Below, in pieces: positions 21,899-32,773 of a DNA stretch of 64,000 bases (within the stretch, counting starts at the first letter, position 1; every line of letters begins with the position of its first letter). Made by a program: the position numbers and the translations under genes. This stretch comes from Chamaelirium japonicum (lineage: Eukaryota > Streptophyta > Magnoliopsida > Liliales > Melanthiaceae), in NCBI GenBank assembly GCA_947650365.1, contig CANTAL010000022.1:1198831-1262830 (forward strand), written 5' to 3'. The notes under the pieces are model-generated. The model ran no database searches, had not been told where the DNA came from, and worked only from the letters and a program-made list of their open reading frames with translations.

Positions 21899-22085
21899 TG
21901 TTAATGTTTATAGAAATGGGTCGGTTTTATGTATAGTCAGATTGGGTTCACTGTGTAATACTGTGTATATATATTGGGCTTAGTCAGAGCGACACTCTGA
22001 CTAAGCCCAATATATATACACAGTTATACACAGTGAATCCGATCCGGCTGTACATAAAACCGACCCATCTCTATATACATTAACA
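21899..22085. repeat. Fold-back palindrome made of copia LTR arms (unit A)
   Basis: An arm of about 90 bp beginning TGTTAATGTTTATAGAAATG is followed, after CGACA, by its near-perfect reverse complement ending TATATACATTAACA. Each arm resembles the first part of the 152-bp-family copia LTR (GGGTCGGTTTTATGTATAGT versus the LTR's GTCGGGTTTACTGTACAGT). Transcription from either side would give a long hairpin. It is also present in unit B, so it predates the duplication. Confidence 0.88.
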
Positions 22086-22533
22086 GCATCCAAGCCTAGC
22101 ATGCGCCAATACTTGGTTGTAGCAAGGGTGCCCTAGTGTGAGCAACCCAAAGAGGCAACTCGTCGAGGATGTTGTTGCGCGACGTGTAGAATGCACAGTA
22201 TGGTGCTCATAGTGCCTTTTCGACCGAGCGCTTGCATCACGCCAAAGGCTTGGGAATTTATTTTGGTACCATGCGAGAAATTTGAACCCATGACCTCTAC
22301 AATGCAATACAATCCCAGTAACCACATATAAGTTTTGTTAAATAAAATCACATGCAAATATCAATCATCTAAATCATTCCTTTAAAGCACCATTTTCATC
22401 TTGTTATTTGTTTCTGTAATGTTACTATGTTTCTTATCACTCTAAATGTCATAGCTTTCAAGATGCTGTAGTTGAAATGAAAAACTTATTTTCATAGCAG
22501 TGACCCAATAGCACAGAAATCAATTCCACTGCA
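22086..22533. other. Upstream region of the truncated coiled-coil gene copy
   Basis: Conserved in unit B (35094-35545). No TATA box or gene is convincing. A segment reading GAGGTCATGGGTTCAAATTTC on the minus strand (about 22262-22300) resembles a tRNA B box, hinting at a SINE scrap. Confidence 0.35.
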
Positions 22534-23016
22534 ATGGGTGTGATTGGTAGAGTGACTCTATCAGGGGATGGAGGAGGGGACAAATCAGTAAAGAAATCAC
22601 CACTAAGAGAAATAGCATCCATTGGGTTGAAGGGCATACTGGAAGATGTGACAGGAACTGGTGAGTTCTTGCAGTCTGTGGATGAATTGTTGGAGCCGGG
22701 CAATCCGAGAACTGTTTTGGAGGAGGGGTTTGATATTCAACATAAGCCGAGAGATCCACAGGATGAGAAGCAAGCAATGGATACTTCCAATCCACGGCAT
22801 CTTCAATCACCCACCAGAGAGAAGACAATGGAAGCTGCGGAGGAAGACACGGTCTTGTCCTTGGAAGATCTTGCAGCTGCCAGTGAGATGCAACAGTCCG
22901 ATGAAAGGATCATAAATGATCTTAAAAGAAAGGTAGAAGGGCTCAGTTCCGATAATTTTCAATTACAGGTTGAACTTGACAGGGAAGAAAATGCATACAA
23001 TAATTCTCAATCTTAA
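22534..23016 (+). pseudogene. Truncated copy of the coiled-coil protein gene
   Basis: Starts at the same ATG as the full copy at 35546 (MGVIGRVTLSGDGGG) and follows it for about 150 codons, with an 18-bp in-frame deletion after VELD. At 22992 the sequence leaves the gene and enters the duplication junction, adding seven foreign residues (AYNNSQS) and a stop. It lacks the C-terminal two thirds. It could be transcribed, because about 450 bp of 5' flank were copied too, but it is unlikely to be functional. Confidence 0.8.
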
Positions 23017-23444
23017 AAGTCTTTCGCTAGACTTTGACATAATCCAATGTCGTTTGTTTCCAAAGCCTTCTAGAGCTTGAGGGGGCCAAATGCATACAAT
23101 ATTTTCTACCTTTAAAGATTTCTGGGAAAAGTACCATTGGTGATCCATAAAGAGCCATCGAAAAGGTGAAGTTAAAATATTTTTTTTTGAGTACCTCAAA
23201 GTGGTAAGAAACTTTTCCCATTTAATTCATTTTTACTTAAAATGGTAGATAAACAGGAGAATAAATCTTACGATGAAACAAATTTATTGATAGATCATAG
23301 ATCATACTTGCATATGGTTTTCATTTTTTTACAAGTATACATGTCATACGTTTTGTATAGACCAATGTTATGTTTGCTGAGAAATGAAAGGGAATGTCTT
23401 GCTCTTCTACTCTTAACTTTTCATATTAAATGTTTTAGTATGGT

Positions 23445-23447
<3 letters not shown>

Positions 23448-23514
<67 letters not shown>
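23448..23514. repeat. (AT)n(GT)n microsatellite (unit B)
   Basis: Counterpart of 11085-11151, with slightly different unit numbers. Confidence 0.95.
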
Positions 23515-23517
<3 letters not shown>

Positions 23518-23734
23518 ACTATATCTTACGATTCACGATACAATACATGATCCACGAAAAAGGGAAATTGATACACGATATGACAACCTTGGTTGTAATG
23601 GATCTAATGATGATGATTCTATTTATCTTTGTCCTATAAATACTGAATGATCTTGCATGTTTTGTGTAACATCCGCCCCAAACACACAAGATATTGTCCG
23701 TTTTGCCTGTGCCCGCATGAGAACTTCCTAGGGT

Positions 23735-23786
23735 GGTCACCAATCTAGTACTGTTCTCGCCCGAGCACGCTTAACTATGGAGTTCT
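23735..23786 (-). ncRNA. 5S rRNA-like domain in the left Cassandra LTR, C box altered
   Basis: Same domain as in the right LTR, but the C box reads AGATTGGTGACC instead of AAGATGGGTGACC, and other C/T changes are present. This copy is probably weaker as a polymerase III promoter (inference). Confidence 0.8.
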
Positions 23787-24146
23787 TACGAAATCCGTAG
23801 CGGCGCACGGTTTTAAAACGCGTCTTCTATGTTTGGGTGGGAAAATTATATAAGTAGCTCAGGATCTTCTTCTCTCCAGGCGATGTGGGGCTAACTCATG
23901 GCCTTGTACACCTCACCTCACCTCACCTCATCCATCTTGGTATCACAGCCTCAGGAATCTTGGCTTTTGGCTATTGGCCTATTGGATCTTGGTCGTCACA
24001 ATCCACCCCCCTTAGGGCTACACGTCCTCGTGTAGGGTTAGACCCTCCCATCCCGAGGAGAACCAACTCTGATACCATTTTGTAACATCCGCCCCAAACA
24101 CAAAAGATATTGTCCGCTTTGCCTGTGCCCGCACGAGAACTTCCAA

Positions 24147-24203
24147 GGGTGGTCACCCATCTTAGTACTGCTCTCGCCCGAGCACGCTTAACTACGGAGT
24201 TCT
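24147..24203 (-). ncRNA. 5S rRNA-like domain in the right Cassandra LTR
   Basis: The minus strand contains AAGCGTGCTCGGGCGAGAG and AGTACTAAGATGGGTGACC, closely matching the internal promoter elements (A box, intermediate element, C box) of plant 5S rRNA. In Cassandra this region is thought to allow RNA polymerase III initiation. It is not a functional ribosomal gene. Confidence 0.88.
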
Positions 24204-24415
24204 TACGAAATCCGTAGCGGCGCACGGTTTTAAAACGTGTCTTCTATGTTTGGGAGGGGAAATTATATAAGTAGCTTTTAATCTCCTTCTCTTCAGGCGA
24301 TGTGGGGCTAACTCATGGCCTTGTACACCTCACCTCACCTTATCCATCTTGGCATCACAGCCTTAGGATTCTTGGCTCTTGGCTATTGGCCTATTGGATC
24401 TTGGTCGTCACATTT

Positions 24416-24520
24416 TGCTTCAAACAATACATAGCCGCAACAAACTATATTTATCAAGCCGTGCTCTTAGAGGTTGCTTCAACCCTTACATTGTCTTCTT
24501 CAAGTGACACATCTTATGTG
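24416..24520 (-). pseudogene. Decayed copia RT fragment (unit B)
   Basis: Counterpart of 11300-11410. It continues directly after the Cassandra target duplication, which split it from its left neighbour sequence. Confidence 0.65.
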
Positions 24521-24845
24521 ACCCCCTAGCTAGACATCCAGAGGCTGCTCCATATATACCTCATGTAAATCACCATATGAGGATGCATTTTTTTACGTCA
24601 AGCTATCACAAAAAAATCTATCTTAAATCACTACAACCAATAGATGAACGCGGTTCAGCAAAAAAAAAGAAAGATGAACACACAGCTAGGGAGGAAATGC
24701 TACTAGAGAAGTCCCAAAATAATTAATGAATAATGACCAAGGTCTGAGTTTTAACTACCAAACAAACCTTCAATGTACAAGTGTACAACAATTGTACCAT
24801 CACGTTGATACTTAATTATATAAACCCCATGGCACACCGAGTCTG

Positions 24846-25252
24846 CTTGCCTGGAGGAAACCAAGTTCTTAGGTGTAATTCTTATGTAATGTTATCATTT
24901 CTTCATCCATAACACATGTTTACCTAGTGGAAGCCATATCTTGAATATAAGACTTACTAGGAGAAATAAATGACAAGGAGCATGCAAAATATCGTAATGG
25001 GGAGATAGATAAGAGAATGAAACCATGTCGTCAAGAAGTAGAAACGTACAAGAGTGGGTAAATTTTCACTAGGCAATAAAAAGATCATCAGAAGCAGGCA
25101 CCTTAGACGGAGTACACTGGTCACTAGACACTGAAGTTGCAGAATAAGGACCTGGTATGGACCTTCGGTGATCTATCTGATGTGGCTCCGATGCTAATGC
25201 TAGTAAGTCATGCAAGCTTGCATCAAATGACAAGGAGCATGAAAAAGACATA
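24846..25252. other. Segment present in unit B, absent from unit A
   Basis: Between GAGTCTGCT and AAGACATATTGCAG, B has about 410 bp that A lacks. No terminal repeats or target duplication frame it, so a deletion in A is more likely than an insertion in B. No gene is seen. Confidence 0.6.
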
Positions 25253-25589
25253 TTGCAGTGATGACTGGGAGAATAAAACAACATGCTCTAAAGGATAAAT
25301 TAAAGAGTACAAGAGTAAGTACCTTTTACAAGGCAATGAGAATATCATTCGTAGCATGAACCTTATACGAAGTAGATGATTAGTGAGTAGGCACTAAAGT
25401 TGTTGAATAAAGACATGATATGAATCACAATTCATAGGTGATCTACCTAATGTGGCTTGGATGCTAAGAATGGTAAATCAACGGCAATTGTCATAGATAT
25501 ATTGTTATTGTTGAGAACATCAATAGCCAACGATAAAGCTTATTGAGAAACGAGTGATATACACCGAAAGAGGTTGCATCAGTACTTAT

Positions 25590-26390
25590 GCGCTACTGGT
25601 GACCGATGAGGAGCTGGAGGAGACATCCAGAGCTGGGTTCACACCGGTAATGTGATCCCAAAGATCACGACCGGAGAGGGCAGCCTCGACGGTGAGTGAC
25701 CAGTCTGGCTAGTCGCTGGCCGAGGTCAACTGAAAGGGGACCGCCTTTAGTGGCGGGGAGATCACAATGACAGATGATCCGGTAAGAGATGCCATTGAGG
25801 AGGATCAAGGAGAGGGTTGTCTGGGGGGTGTGGAAAAATGGGGGGTGGGGATCAGGGTGGGGTATGGGGCTACCGGTGAGCTGAAGGGAAGGGGATCGGG
25901 GTGAGGGAGGGGCTGTTGGTGGGGGAGTGACAGCCGGTGAGGTGGTTGGAGGGGAGGGGATCGGGTGAGGGGGGGGGGGCTGTCGATGAAAAAGGGGATC
26001 GGGTGAGGGGTGGGTGAGGGGTTGCTGGTGGGGGAGGGGGCTGCCAGTCCGGGGGTGGTGGAGGGGAGGGGATCAGGTAAGCGGAGGGAGGGGGGTGGGC
26101 TGCCGGTGAGGTGAAGGGATGGGAGGGGCGATAGCTGTTGGGGTGTGTGGAGGGGTGACTGGAGGTGGGCAGCACTCGGAGCAGAAGATGACCGGAAGTG
26201 GATAGCCGTCGTCATCGCAGCGGGAGAAACCCTAGAGCTCGAAAACCATGTTAGGAGATGAACGCTAGGGTTTGGAGAGAATGGAATAGCTCTTCATTAG
26301 GGGACTAAGCCCAATATATCAGTACAATATATTACATAACGAACCCAACCCAACTGTACATAAAACCCGACCCATCTATATACATTAACA
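25590..26390 (-). mobile_element. Truncated copia fragment: gag start, leader, 5' LTR (unit B)
   Basis: Counterpart of 12080-12983. The LTR is 26249-26390; the primer site is mutated (GAAAACCATG instead of CTGATACCATG). The gag start (ATG complement at about 25793-25795) is followed by the same early truncation. Confidence 0.8.
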
Positions 26391-26453
26391 AACGGGAAGT
26401 AAAATTCTAATACTTGTACTCTTTCTAAATATTAGAGCACTCAATAAAAAGAC

Positions 26454-27095
26454 TGTGACAACATCCCGAGTGCTCCAAAAGACTGACCTCTTGAACAGAG
26501 GAGAGCACAACGGGTATATTAAGAGAGGCCACCCTGCTCCCTTTACCGATGTGTGACTATTATCGGTGGGATAGTCCACACCCCCTTCTCACGCATGGCA
26601 TGCCATCACGTGTTTCACGAGTGACAAGGCACAATCGAGCGACTCTCTCAGAGCGGGCCCAACTCTGATACCATGTGACAACACCCGAGTGCTCCAAAAG
26701 TCTGACCTCTTGAAGAGAGGAGGGCATATCGGGTATATTAAGAGAGGCCACCTCGCTCCTCTTATCGATGTGGGACTCTTATCGGTGGGATAGTCTACAC
26801 CCCCCCTCACGTGTGGCACGTCCTCACGCGTGGCATGAGTGGCAAGGCACAATCGGGTGATGCTCCCGAAGCGGGCCCAGCTCTGATACCATGTGACAAC
26901 ACCTGGAGTGCTCCAAAAGGCTGATATCTTGAACACCATGTATATTAGGAGTGGCCACCCCGCTCCCCTTACAGATATGGGACTATTACCGGTGGGAAAG
27001 CACCCCCCCCCCTCCCCTGTCGTGGGGCACGCCTTGACGCATGGTACGAATGACAAGGCACAATCAAGCAATGCTCCCGGAGCAGCCCCAGCTCT
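26454..27095 (-). mobile_element. TRIM array with three LTRs (unit B)
   Basis: Copies start at 26454, 26674 and 26892, with internal segments ending in the reverse-strand tRNA-Met primer site (AACTCTGATACCA, AGCTCTGATACCA). The third interior ends GCTCTGATAG with no fourth LTR. It is uninterrupted here, unlike unit A. Confidence 0.75.
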
Positions 27096-27600
27096 GATAG
27101 AGAATTTAATAGCACGAAATCATAAATTTTCATTATTAATAGTAAGAATTTGAGCATAACACACAACCAAAAGACACAAGGGGACACTTCAAATAAAAGA
27201 TGGTCAGGATATAAGATAAGATAAAAAATATTCCTTTAAATACAAATATGAGCATGTGCTAAATAACATAGCAAGCAGTTAAAATGGCATCCCCAAAGTT
27301 CTGTATGATTATTCATTAAAGCATCAATGTTATGGCAACTCTGAAGGAATGTCGATCCTTATATTTTGCAAATCCATCTTGATTAGGAGTATATCCACAT
27401 GAAGATTAGTAAATGATGCCATGAGAGTCATAGTTGCTTTATATGGATCTTTTTAACATATTCCAAGGCATCATATTGTAAAATACAAATAGACCAACAA
27501 ACCTAATTCTTAATGAAATAGTAGATAATTTAAGAGATTTTAGATTGTTCTTTTTTTTTAGAAAGAGATGTTTTCTAGAATAGTAATCGTTAAAAGTCAC

Positions 27601-27752
27601 TGTTAATGTACATATAATGAGTCGGGTTTACTGTACAGTCGGGTCGGGTTTACTGTACAGTCGGGTCGGTTACATGTACATATATTTGGGCTTGAGTCCC
27701 TCAATGGAATCATTCTATTCCTCTCCAAAACCCTAGCCGTCATCTCCTAACA
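27601..27752 (+). repeat. Copia 5' LTR (152 bp)
   Basis: TGTTAATGTACATATAATG ... CGTCATCTCCTAACA. It contains a duplicated GGGTTTACTGTACAGTCG motif. Confidence 0.97.
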
Positions 27753-27767
27753 TGGTATCAGAGCTCT
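27753..27767 (+). promoter_or_regulatory. Primer binding site
   Basis: TGGTATCAGAGCTCT directly after the LTR; complementary to the 3' end of initiator tRNA-Met. Confidence 0.9.
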
Positions 27768-28350
27768 AGGGTTCTCCGACGCGCGGCGACGACGACGACG
27801 GACCTCTCCTCCGGCATCAACTCTTCCCCGGTCTCCGGTCACCTGTTCGGCAGCCCCACCGGCCCACCTCCTCCGCCCTACAGCCCCACCGGTCCACCTC
27901 CTCTGCCCTACAGCCATCCGCCGGCCCCCCCCTCCTCAAACCGCCCCCCCTCCGGCCCTCTCCTCCGATTTACAGCCACCCGCCGGCCCTCATCTCCTCA
28001 ACCCGCCGGCCTACAGCCCTAACCCGCCCACCTACAGCCGCTGAACCCCCCTCCCTCCCCCTCCGATCCTCCCTCCTTCATCCGTCGGCCCCCCCCCTCC
28101 TTCTGCCCACCTACAGTCGACCCCCCTCATCCATCCGACCCTCCTCCTACCTCCTACAGACCTCCCGGACCCCCCCCGACACCCTACCGCTCACCCGATC
28201 CCCTCCCTACAGCCCACCCGTTCCCCTACAGCCCTCCCGACACCCTACAGCCCACCCACTCCCCTCCCGACACCCTACAGTCCCTCCCGACCCCCCCCGA
28301 CCCCCCTACCGCCCCCCCCCGACACCCCCTGACACCCTACAGCCTCCTCC
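27768..28350 (+). other. C-rich leader
   Basis: About 580 bp dominated by CCC and CCTACAGCC words, with many short C runs; G-rich on the complement. There is no ORF of note before the gag start. Confidence 0.75.
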
Positions 28351-31300
28351 ATGGCCTCTCCAGCCGTACCGTCCGTCGTTGCGATCTCTCCACCGCTGAA
28401 GGCGGTCGCGTTTCAGTTGCTGTCGGCCAGCGACTGGCCTGACTGTTCCCTTACCGTCGAGGCCGATCTCTCCAGTCGTGATCTGTGGGGTCACATCACC
28501 GGCGAGGATACTCCTCCCATTGACTACTCCGGTTCCTCATCTGTCTCCAGCAGTGCAGCCTCTTCTGCTGCGACTGCTACCACGGCCACCACCGTTGCTG
28601 CCCTCACGTGGCGCCGCCACGATCAGGCCATCCGGGCGTACCTTCTGGCCTCTGTTGCTCGTCCACTCCTTGCTCCCATCGGCCGCCTTCCGACAGCGCG
28701 CGCGATGTGGGAGTATCTCCGGGACCGTTTTCTCCCGCGCGGAGGCGCACGCCGGTATCAGCTCATCTGTGACTCACAGTCTGCCCGTCAGGGGGAGCGT
28801 ACCATTCAGGATTTCTTCAGTCAGATGAGTGCCTATTGGCATGAGTTGGACTCACTGATCCCGGAGAGGTGTGCCTGCCCCCGCTCCAGGGATTTCCAGC
28901 GCTACCTTGACGAGGGTCACCTACACCAGTTCCTGGCAGCGCTTCGGCCGGAATTTGCTCTCATAGCTGCCCAGCTCCTGCACCGTGAGCCACTCCCTCG
29001 GCTGGAGGATGCTCTACTCGCTTTGGTCGACGAAGAGACCCGCCTTCAGACCCAGGGCGCTCGTCCTCCTCCACTTGCTCCTAGCTCCGACACTGTCCTG
29101 GCAGCCGGGTTCTCCGATGAGGCTGTCTTCTGTCACTACTGCAAGGAGCCCGGTCACATGAAGCGCGAGTGCCCTACTCGTCCTCCTCGCAACCCCCGCT
29201 GGGGTCCGGATGAGAGAGCATCACGCTGGACTTCGTCTTCACGCGATGATCGACGCGGCGGTCGTGGTGGACGGAACCGTGGACGTGGTTCGTCTTCTTT
29301 CCGCCACTTTGGTGGTACAGCGGCTACTGCAGAGGCCTCGACGCTCCCCACTGCTCCCACAGCTCCTTCGCCGCCTGAGCCGGACCGTCTTCAGCGCCTC
29401 GAGGAGCTCCTTCTCCGCCACATAGCCTCCACCGGCTCCGCGACTGCGCACGGCTTGTCTGCCACCTCTGGTACTACTGCTCCATGGATCTTCGATTCGG
29501 GTGCCTCCTGTCACCTTACTTTTGACTCCACTGTCCTCACGGACTGTTCTCCCACTACCACCCACCAGGAGGTTCGCACTGCGGATGGGACTCTCGTCCC
29601 TATTCCGCAATGTGGCTCCATCACCACCACCTCTGACCCTTCTGGTCGCCTGACCTTATCCCATGTCCATCATGCCCCCCGTCTTAATATTAATTTGATT
29701 TCCATCAGTTCTCTTTGCGACTCTGGCCTGACTGTCACCTTCACCCCTTCTGTTTGTGTTGTGCAGGATTCGCGGACGGGTCAGAGGATTGGGCTGGGCC
29801 GTAGGGCAGGAGGACTCTACCAGTTGGACCATCTCCATGTGTCTTCAGTTGCGTCTGTCATGTCTGTCACCTCTGATGCCGACCTGTGACACACAAGGTT
29901 AGGTCATATATCGAGTGATCGACTCAAAAGCGTATTCCGTTCGGGCGCTTTGGGTCGAGCGTCTTTCTCCCCCCTCTCTGTTTGTATGGGTTGTCGACTG
30001 GCAAAGCATCTCGCTCTTCCATTTTCTGCTAGTACTTCCCAGTCTGATGCTTTATTTGACTTAGTTCATTCGGATATTTGGCGTCCTGCTCCTGTTGCTT
30101 CTCTATCGGGTTATATGTATTATGTGTGTTTTATTGATGACTATTCTAGGTGCACCTGGGTCTATCTCATGCGTCATCGGTCTGAAGTACCTCACATCTT
30201 TAGGAGATTCACCACTATGATACATACCCAGTTTGGTCGGCGAATCAAGACCTTTCGGTCTGATTGTGCCAAGGAGTATCTCTCCTCTGAGATGCGTGAG
30301 ATTCTTCAGTGTCACGACACTCTTCACCAGCAGTCCTGTCCCCATACCCATGAGCAGAACGGCGTTGCCGAACGCAAGCATCGTCATGTCCTTGAGACTG
30401 CACGAGCCTTGCTTCTCTCTGCGTCTGTTCCTCACTCCTACTGGGCTGAAGCTGTCATGACGGCTGTCCATCTCATCAATATCACTCCGTCGTCTGCTCT
30501 GTCCGGTGCCACCCCTCACGAGCGCCTTCACTCCAGTCCACCTGACTACTCTCTTCTTCGCACGTTTGGCTGCACGTGCTTCGTTCTTCTTCCTCCCCAT
30601 GAGCGCACCAAACTTTCTGCGAGGTCTGTTAGGTGTGTTCACTTGGGGCTCAGTCGTGAGCACAAGGGGTATCGCTGCTATGATCCCTTAGCTCGTCGGA
30701 TCCGTGTCTCCCGTCACGTCTCCTTTGTTGAGGATGTCCCGTATTTTGCACCTGAGTCTCGTGATCTTTCCTTGCCTACTTCGTCATCCTCCTCGCCCTC
30801 CTCACATCTCCACATCCCTGTTCTACCCCCGGTTTCTGTTGCCCCATTCACGCCTACTCCACCACCACCACCACCTCCTCAGTCTCCATCGCCACCTCCA
30901 CCACCACCACCACCTCCTCAGTCCCCCACGCCACCTCCACCACCACCCATTACTCGTGTCTATGTACGTCGGTCTGCAGCTCCCCCTCCAGAGTCGGTTC
31001 TCACTGGTACTCCCTCGCCTGATACTGCTGCTCCCTCCTCCCCGGTCGTGGATCCTGCTCCGGTTCGGCGCTACCCAGCGCGCGAACATCACCCTCCTGC
31101 CAGATATGCCTACTCTCCTGACATGTTTGGTTACTCTGCTTTTCCCACTGACTCTCCTGACTCTTCTGGCTTCTCTGCCAGTGTCTCCTATTCACCATCC
31201 TTTCAGGCCTTTCTTACTGCTCTTCACACCCATCGGGAGCCCCAATCGTACCGTGAGGCAACATTACATCCAGAGTGGCGACAGGCCATGTCAGTTGAGC

Positions 31301-32760
31301 TTGAGGCTTTTCAGCGGACCCAGACCTGGGAGTTGGTGCCTTGTCCCCCCGGGGTGGTGCCTGTTAGCTGCAAGTGGATCTTCAAGGTCAAGACTCGACC
31401 TGACGGATCCATTGAGCGGCACAAGGCTCGCCTCGTTGCTCGTGGCTTCTCCCAGGAGTATGGGATTGACTACGAGGAGACGTTTGCTCCAGTTGCTCGG
31501 ATGACTACTGTGCGCACCCTCTTAGCTGTGGCAGCTGCTCGAGGGTGGCCTCTCCATCAGATGGATGTCACCAATGCGTTTCTACACGGTGATCTCTCCG
31601 AGGAAGTCTACATGGCTCCTCCTCCGGGCACTTCAGTTCCTCCAGGACACGTGTATCGGTTGCGCCGGGCCATCTATGGGCTCAAGCAGGCCCCTCGTGC
31701 CTGGTTTGAGCGTTTTCGCAGTGCAGTTCTGGCCGCCGGGTTTGTTGAGCGTCACTCCGACTATGCCCTGTTCACTCGCTCCTCCAGTCAGGGCATTGCA
31801 GTCCTCCTCCTCTATGTGGATGATATGATCATCACTGGGGATGACAGTGCCACGATCGCCTCTCTCCAGCGGCACCTCCAGAGTCAGTTCGAGATGAAAG
31901 ACCTGGGCTCTCTTCGCTACTTTCTGGGCCTTGAGATTGCCAGGTCAGCTCGTGGTCTGTTGGTCTCCCAGCAGAAGTACATCTCCGACATTCTTACTGA
32001 TGCTGCCCTTACTGACACGCGTACTGCTGATACACCCATGGAGCTCAATTTGAAGCTTCTCGCTACAGATGGTGAGCCGCTCCAGGATGTCTCCCGCTAC
32101 CAGAGGTTGGTTGGGATGCTTGTCTACCTCACCATGACCCGGCCAGACATTGCCCATGCTGTTGGCATTGTCAGTCAGTTTGTTCAGGCTCCACGGTCAG
32201 TACACTATGCAGCTGTTCTTCGGATCATCCGCTACCTCCGGACCACCATCACCCGTTCACTCCTGTTTCCCTCCACCTCTCCGTTGGTGCTGCGTGCCTA
32301 CTCAGATGCAGATTGGGCAGGAGATGCAGACACTCGTCGATCTACTACATGATACTGTGTGTTTCTGGGTGACTCACTGATTTCATGGCGCAGCAAGAAG
32401 CAGGAGTCTGTTGCTCGCTCCAGCACCGAAGCCGAATACAGGGCTATGGCTTCCACCACCGCCGAAGTTGTCTGGCTTCGCCGTCTTCTGCTTGACTTGG
32501 GAGTGGTGATATCCGGGCCCACTCCTCTCTTCTGTGACAACCGGAGTGCTATTCAGATTGCTAGCAATCCGGTCTTCCATGAGCGAACAAAGCATATTGA
32601 AGTTGATTGTCATTATGTTCGCCAGGCATTTATCGATCACACCATCTCCCTGCCCTTTATTCCCTCATCGGAGCAGACTGCTGATTTTCTGACGAAGCCC
32701 CTGACGACAGCTCGCTTCCGGCATTTTCTGGGCAAACTCTCGGTTCATGATCCACCATGA
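28351..32760 (+). pseudogene. Copia Gag-Pol polyprotein with two in-frame TGA stops
   Basis: One frame of 1470 codons from ATG 28351 to TGA 32758-32760. Gag: UBN2-type domain, then zinc knuckle CHYCKEPGHMKREC at about residues 260-273. Protease: WIFDSGASCHLTF near 376. GAG-preintegrase: RLGHISSDRL and CMGCRLAKH. Integrase core: LVHSDIW, FRSD and EQNGVAERKHR supply the D, D, E triad. A Pro-rich linker (about 830-880) precedes RT: KWIFKVKTRPDGSIERHKAR, YGLKQAPRAWF, LLLYVDDMIITG. RNase [35 protein letters not shown]. Stops: TGA at 29887-29889, where the sister copy at 7.9 kb has the Trp of the LWH motif, and TGA at 32350-32352 in the RNase H segment. Without readthrough only Gag-protease would be made. 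Confidence 0.95.
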
Positions 32761-32773
32761 GTTTGAGGGGGAG

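Larger units (their letters stand above)
10655..22992. repeat. Tandem segmental duplication, unit A
   Basis: From about 10658 (TCTTTCTCTAGACTTGACAT) to 22992 this unit aligns with 23021-36022 in the same order and orientation once later insertions are subtracted. Insertions found only here are a gypsy element (13594-18979) and a TRIM (20211-20527). Unit A lacks about 410 bp that B has at roughly 24846-25252. In the shared gene segment (446 bp) I count about a dozen base differences plus one 18-bp deletion in A. Confidence 0.9.
23665..24412 (-). mobile_element. Cassandra TRIM with 5S rRNA-like LTRs; TSD TTTTG
   Basis: LTRs at 23665-24000 (336 bp) and 24081-24412 (332 bp) share TGTAACATCCGCCCCAAAC ... 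TTGGTCGTCACA ends. The 80-bp interior has the reverse complement of TGGTATCAGAG (24066-24077) as primer site and CCACCCCCCTTAG (24003-24015) as purine-primer complement. Each LTR holds a reverse-strand 5S rRNA-like segment, the defining trait of Cassandra. TTTTG is repeated at 23660-23664 and 24413-24417, and unit A has the empty site (CATGTTTTGCTTC, about 11291). More than 20 differences separate the two LTRs. It has no coding capacity. Confidence 0.95.

Noticed and set aside
24147-24203. Genuine 5S rRNA gene
   Set aside because: It lies inside both LTRs of a TRIM with TSD; only the internal promoter region matches, so it is Cassandra.
30103-31092. Minus-strand ORFs inside the copia polyprotein
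   Set aside because: Shadows of the plus-strand integrase and Pro-rich linker.
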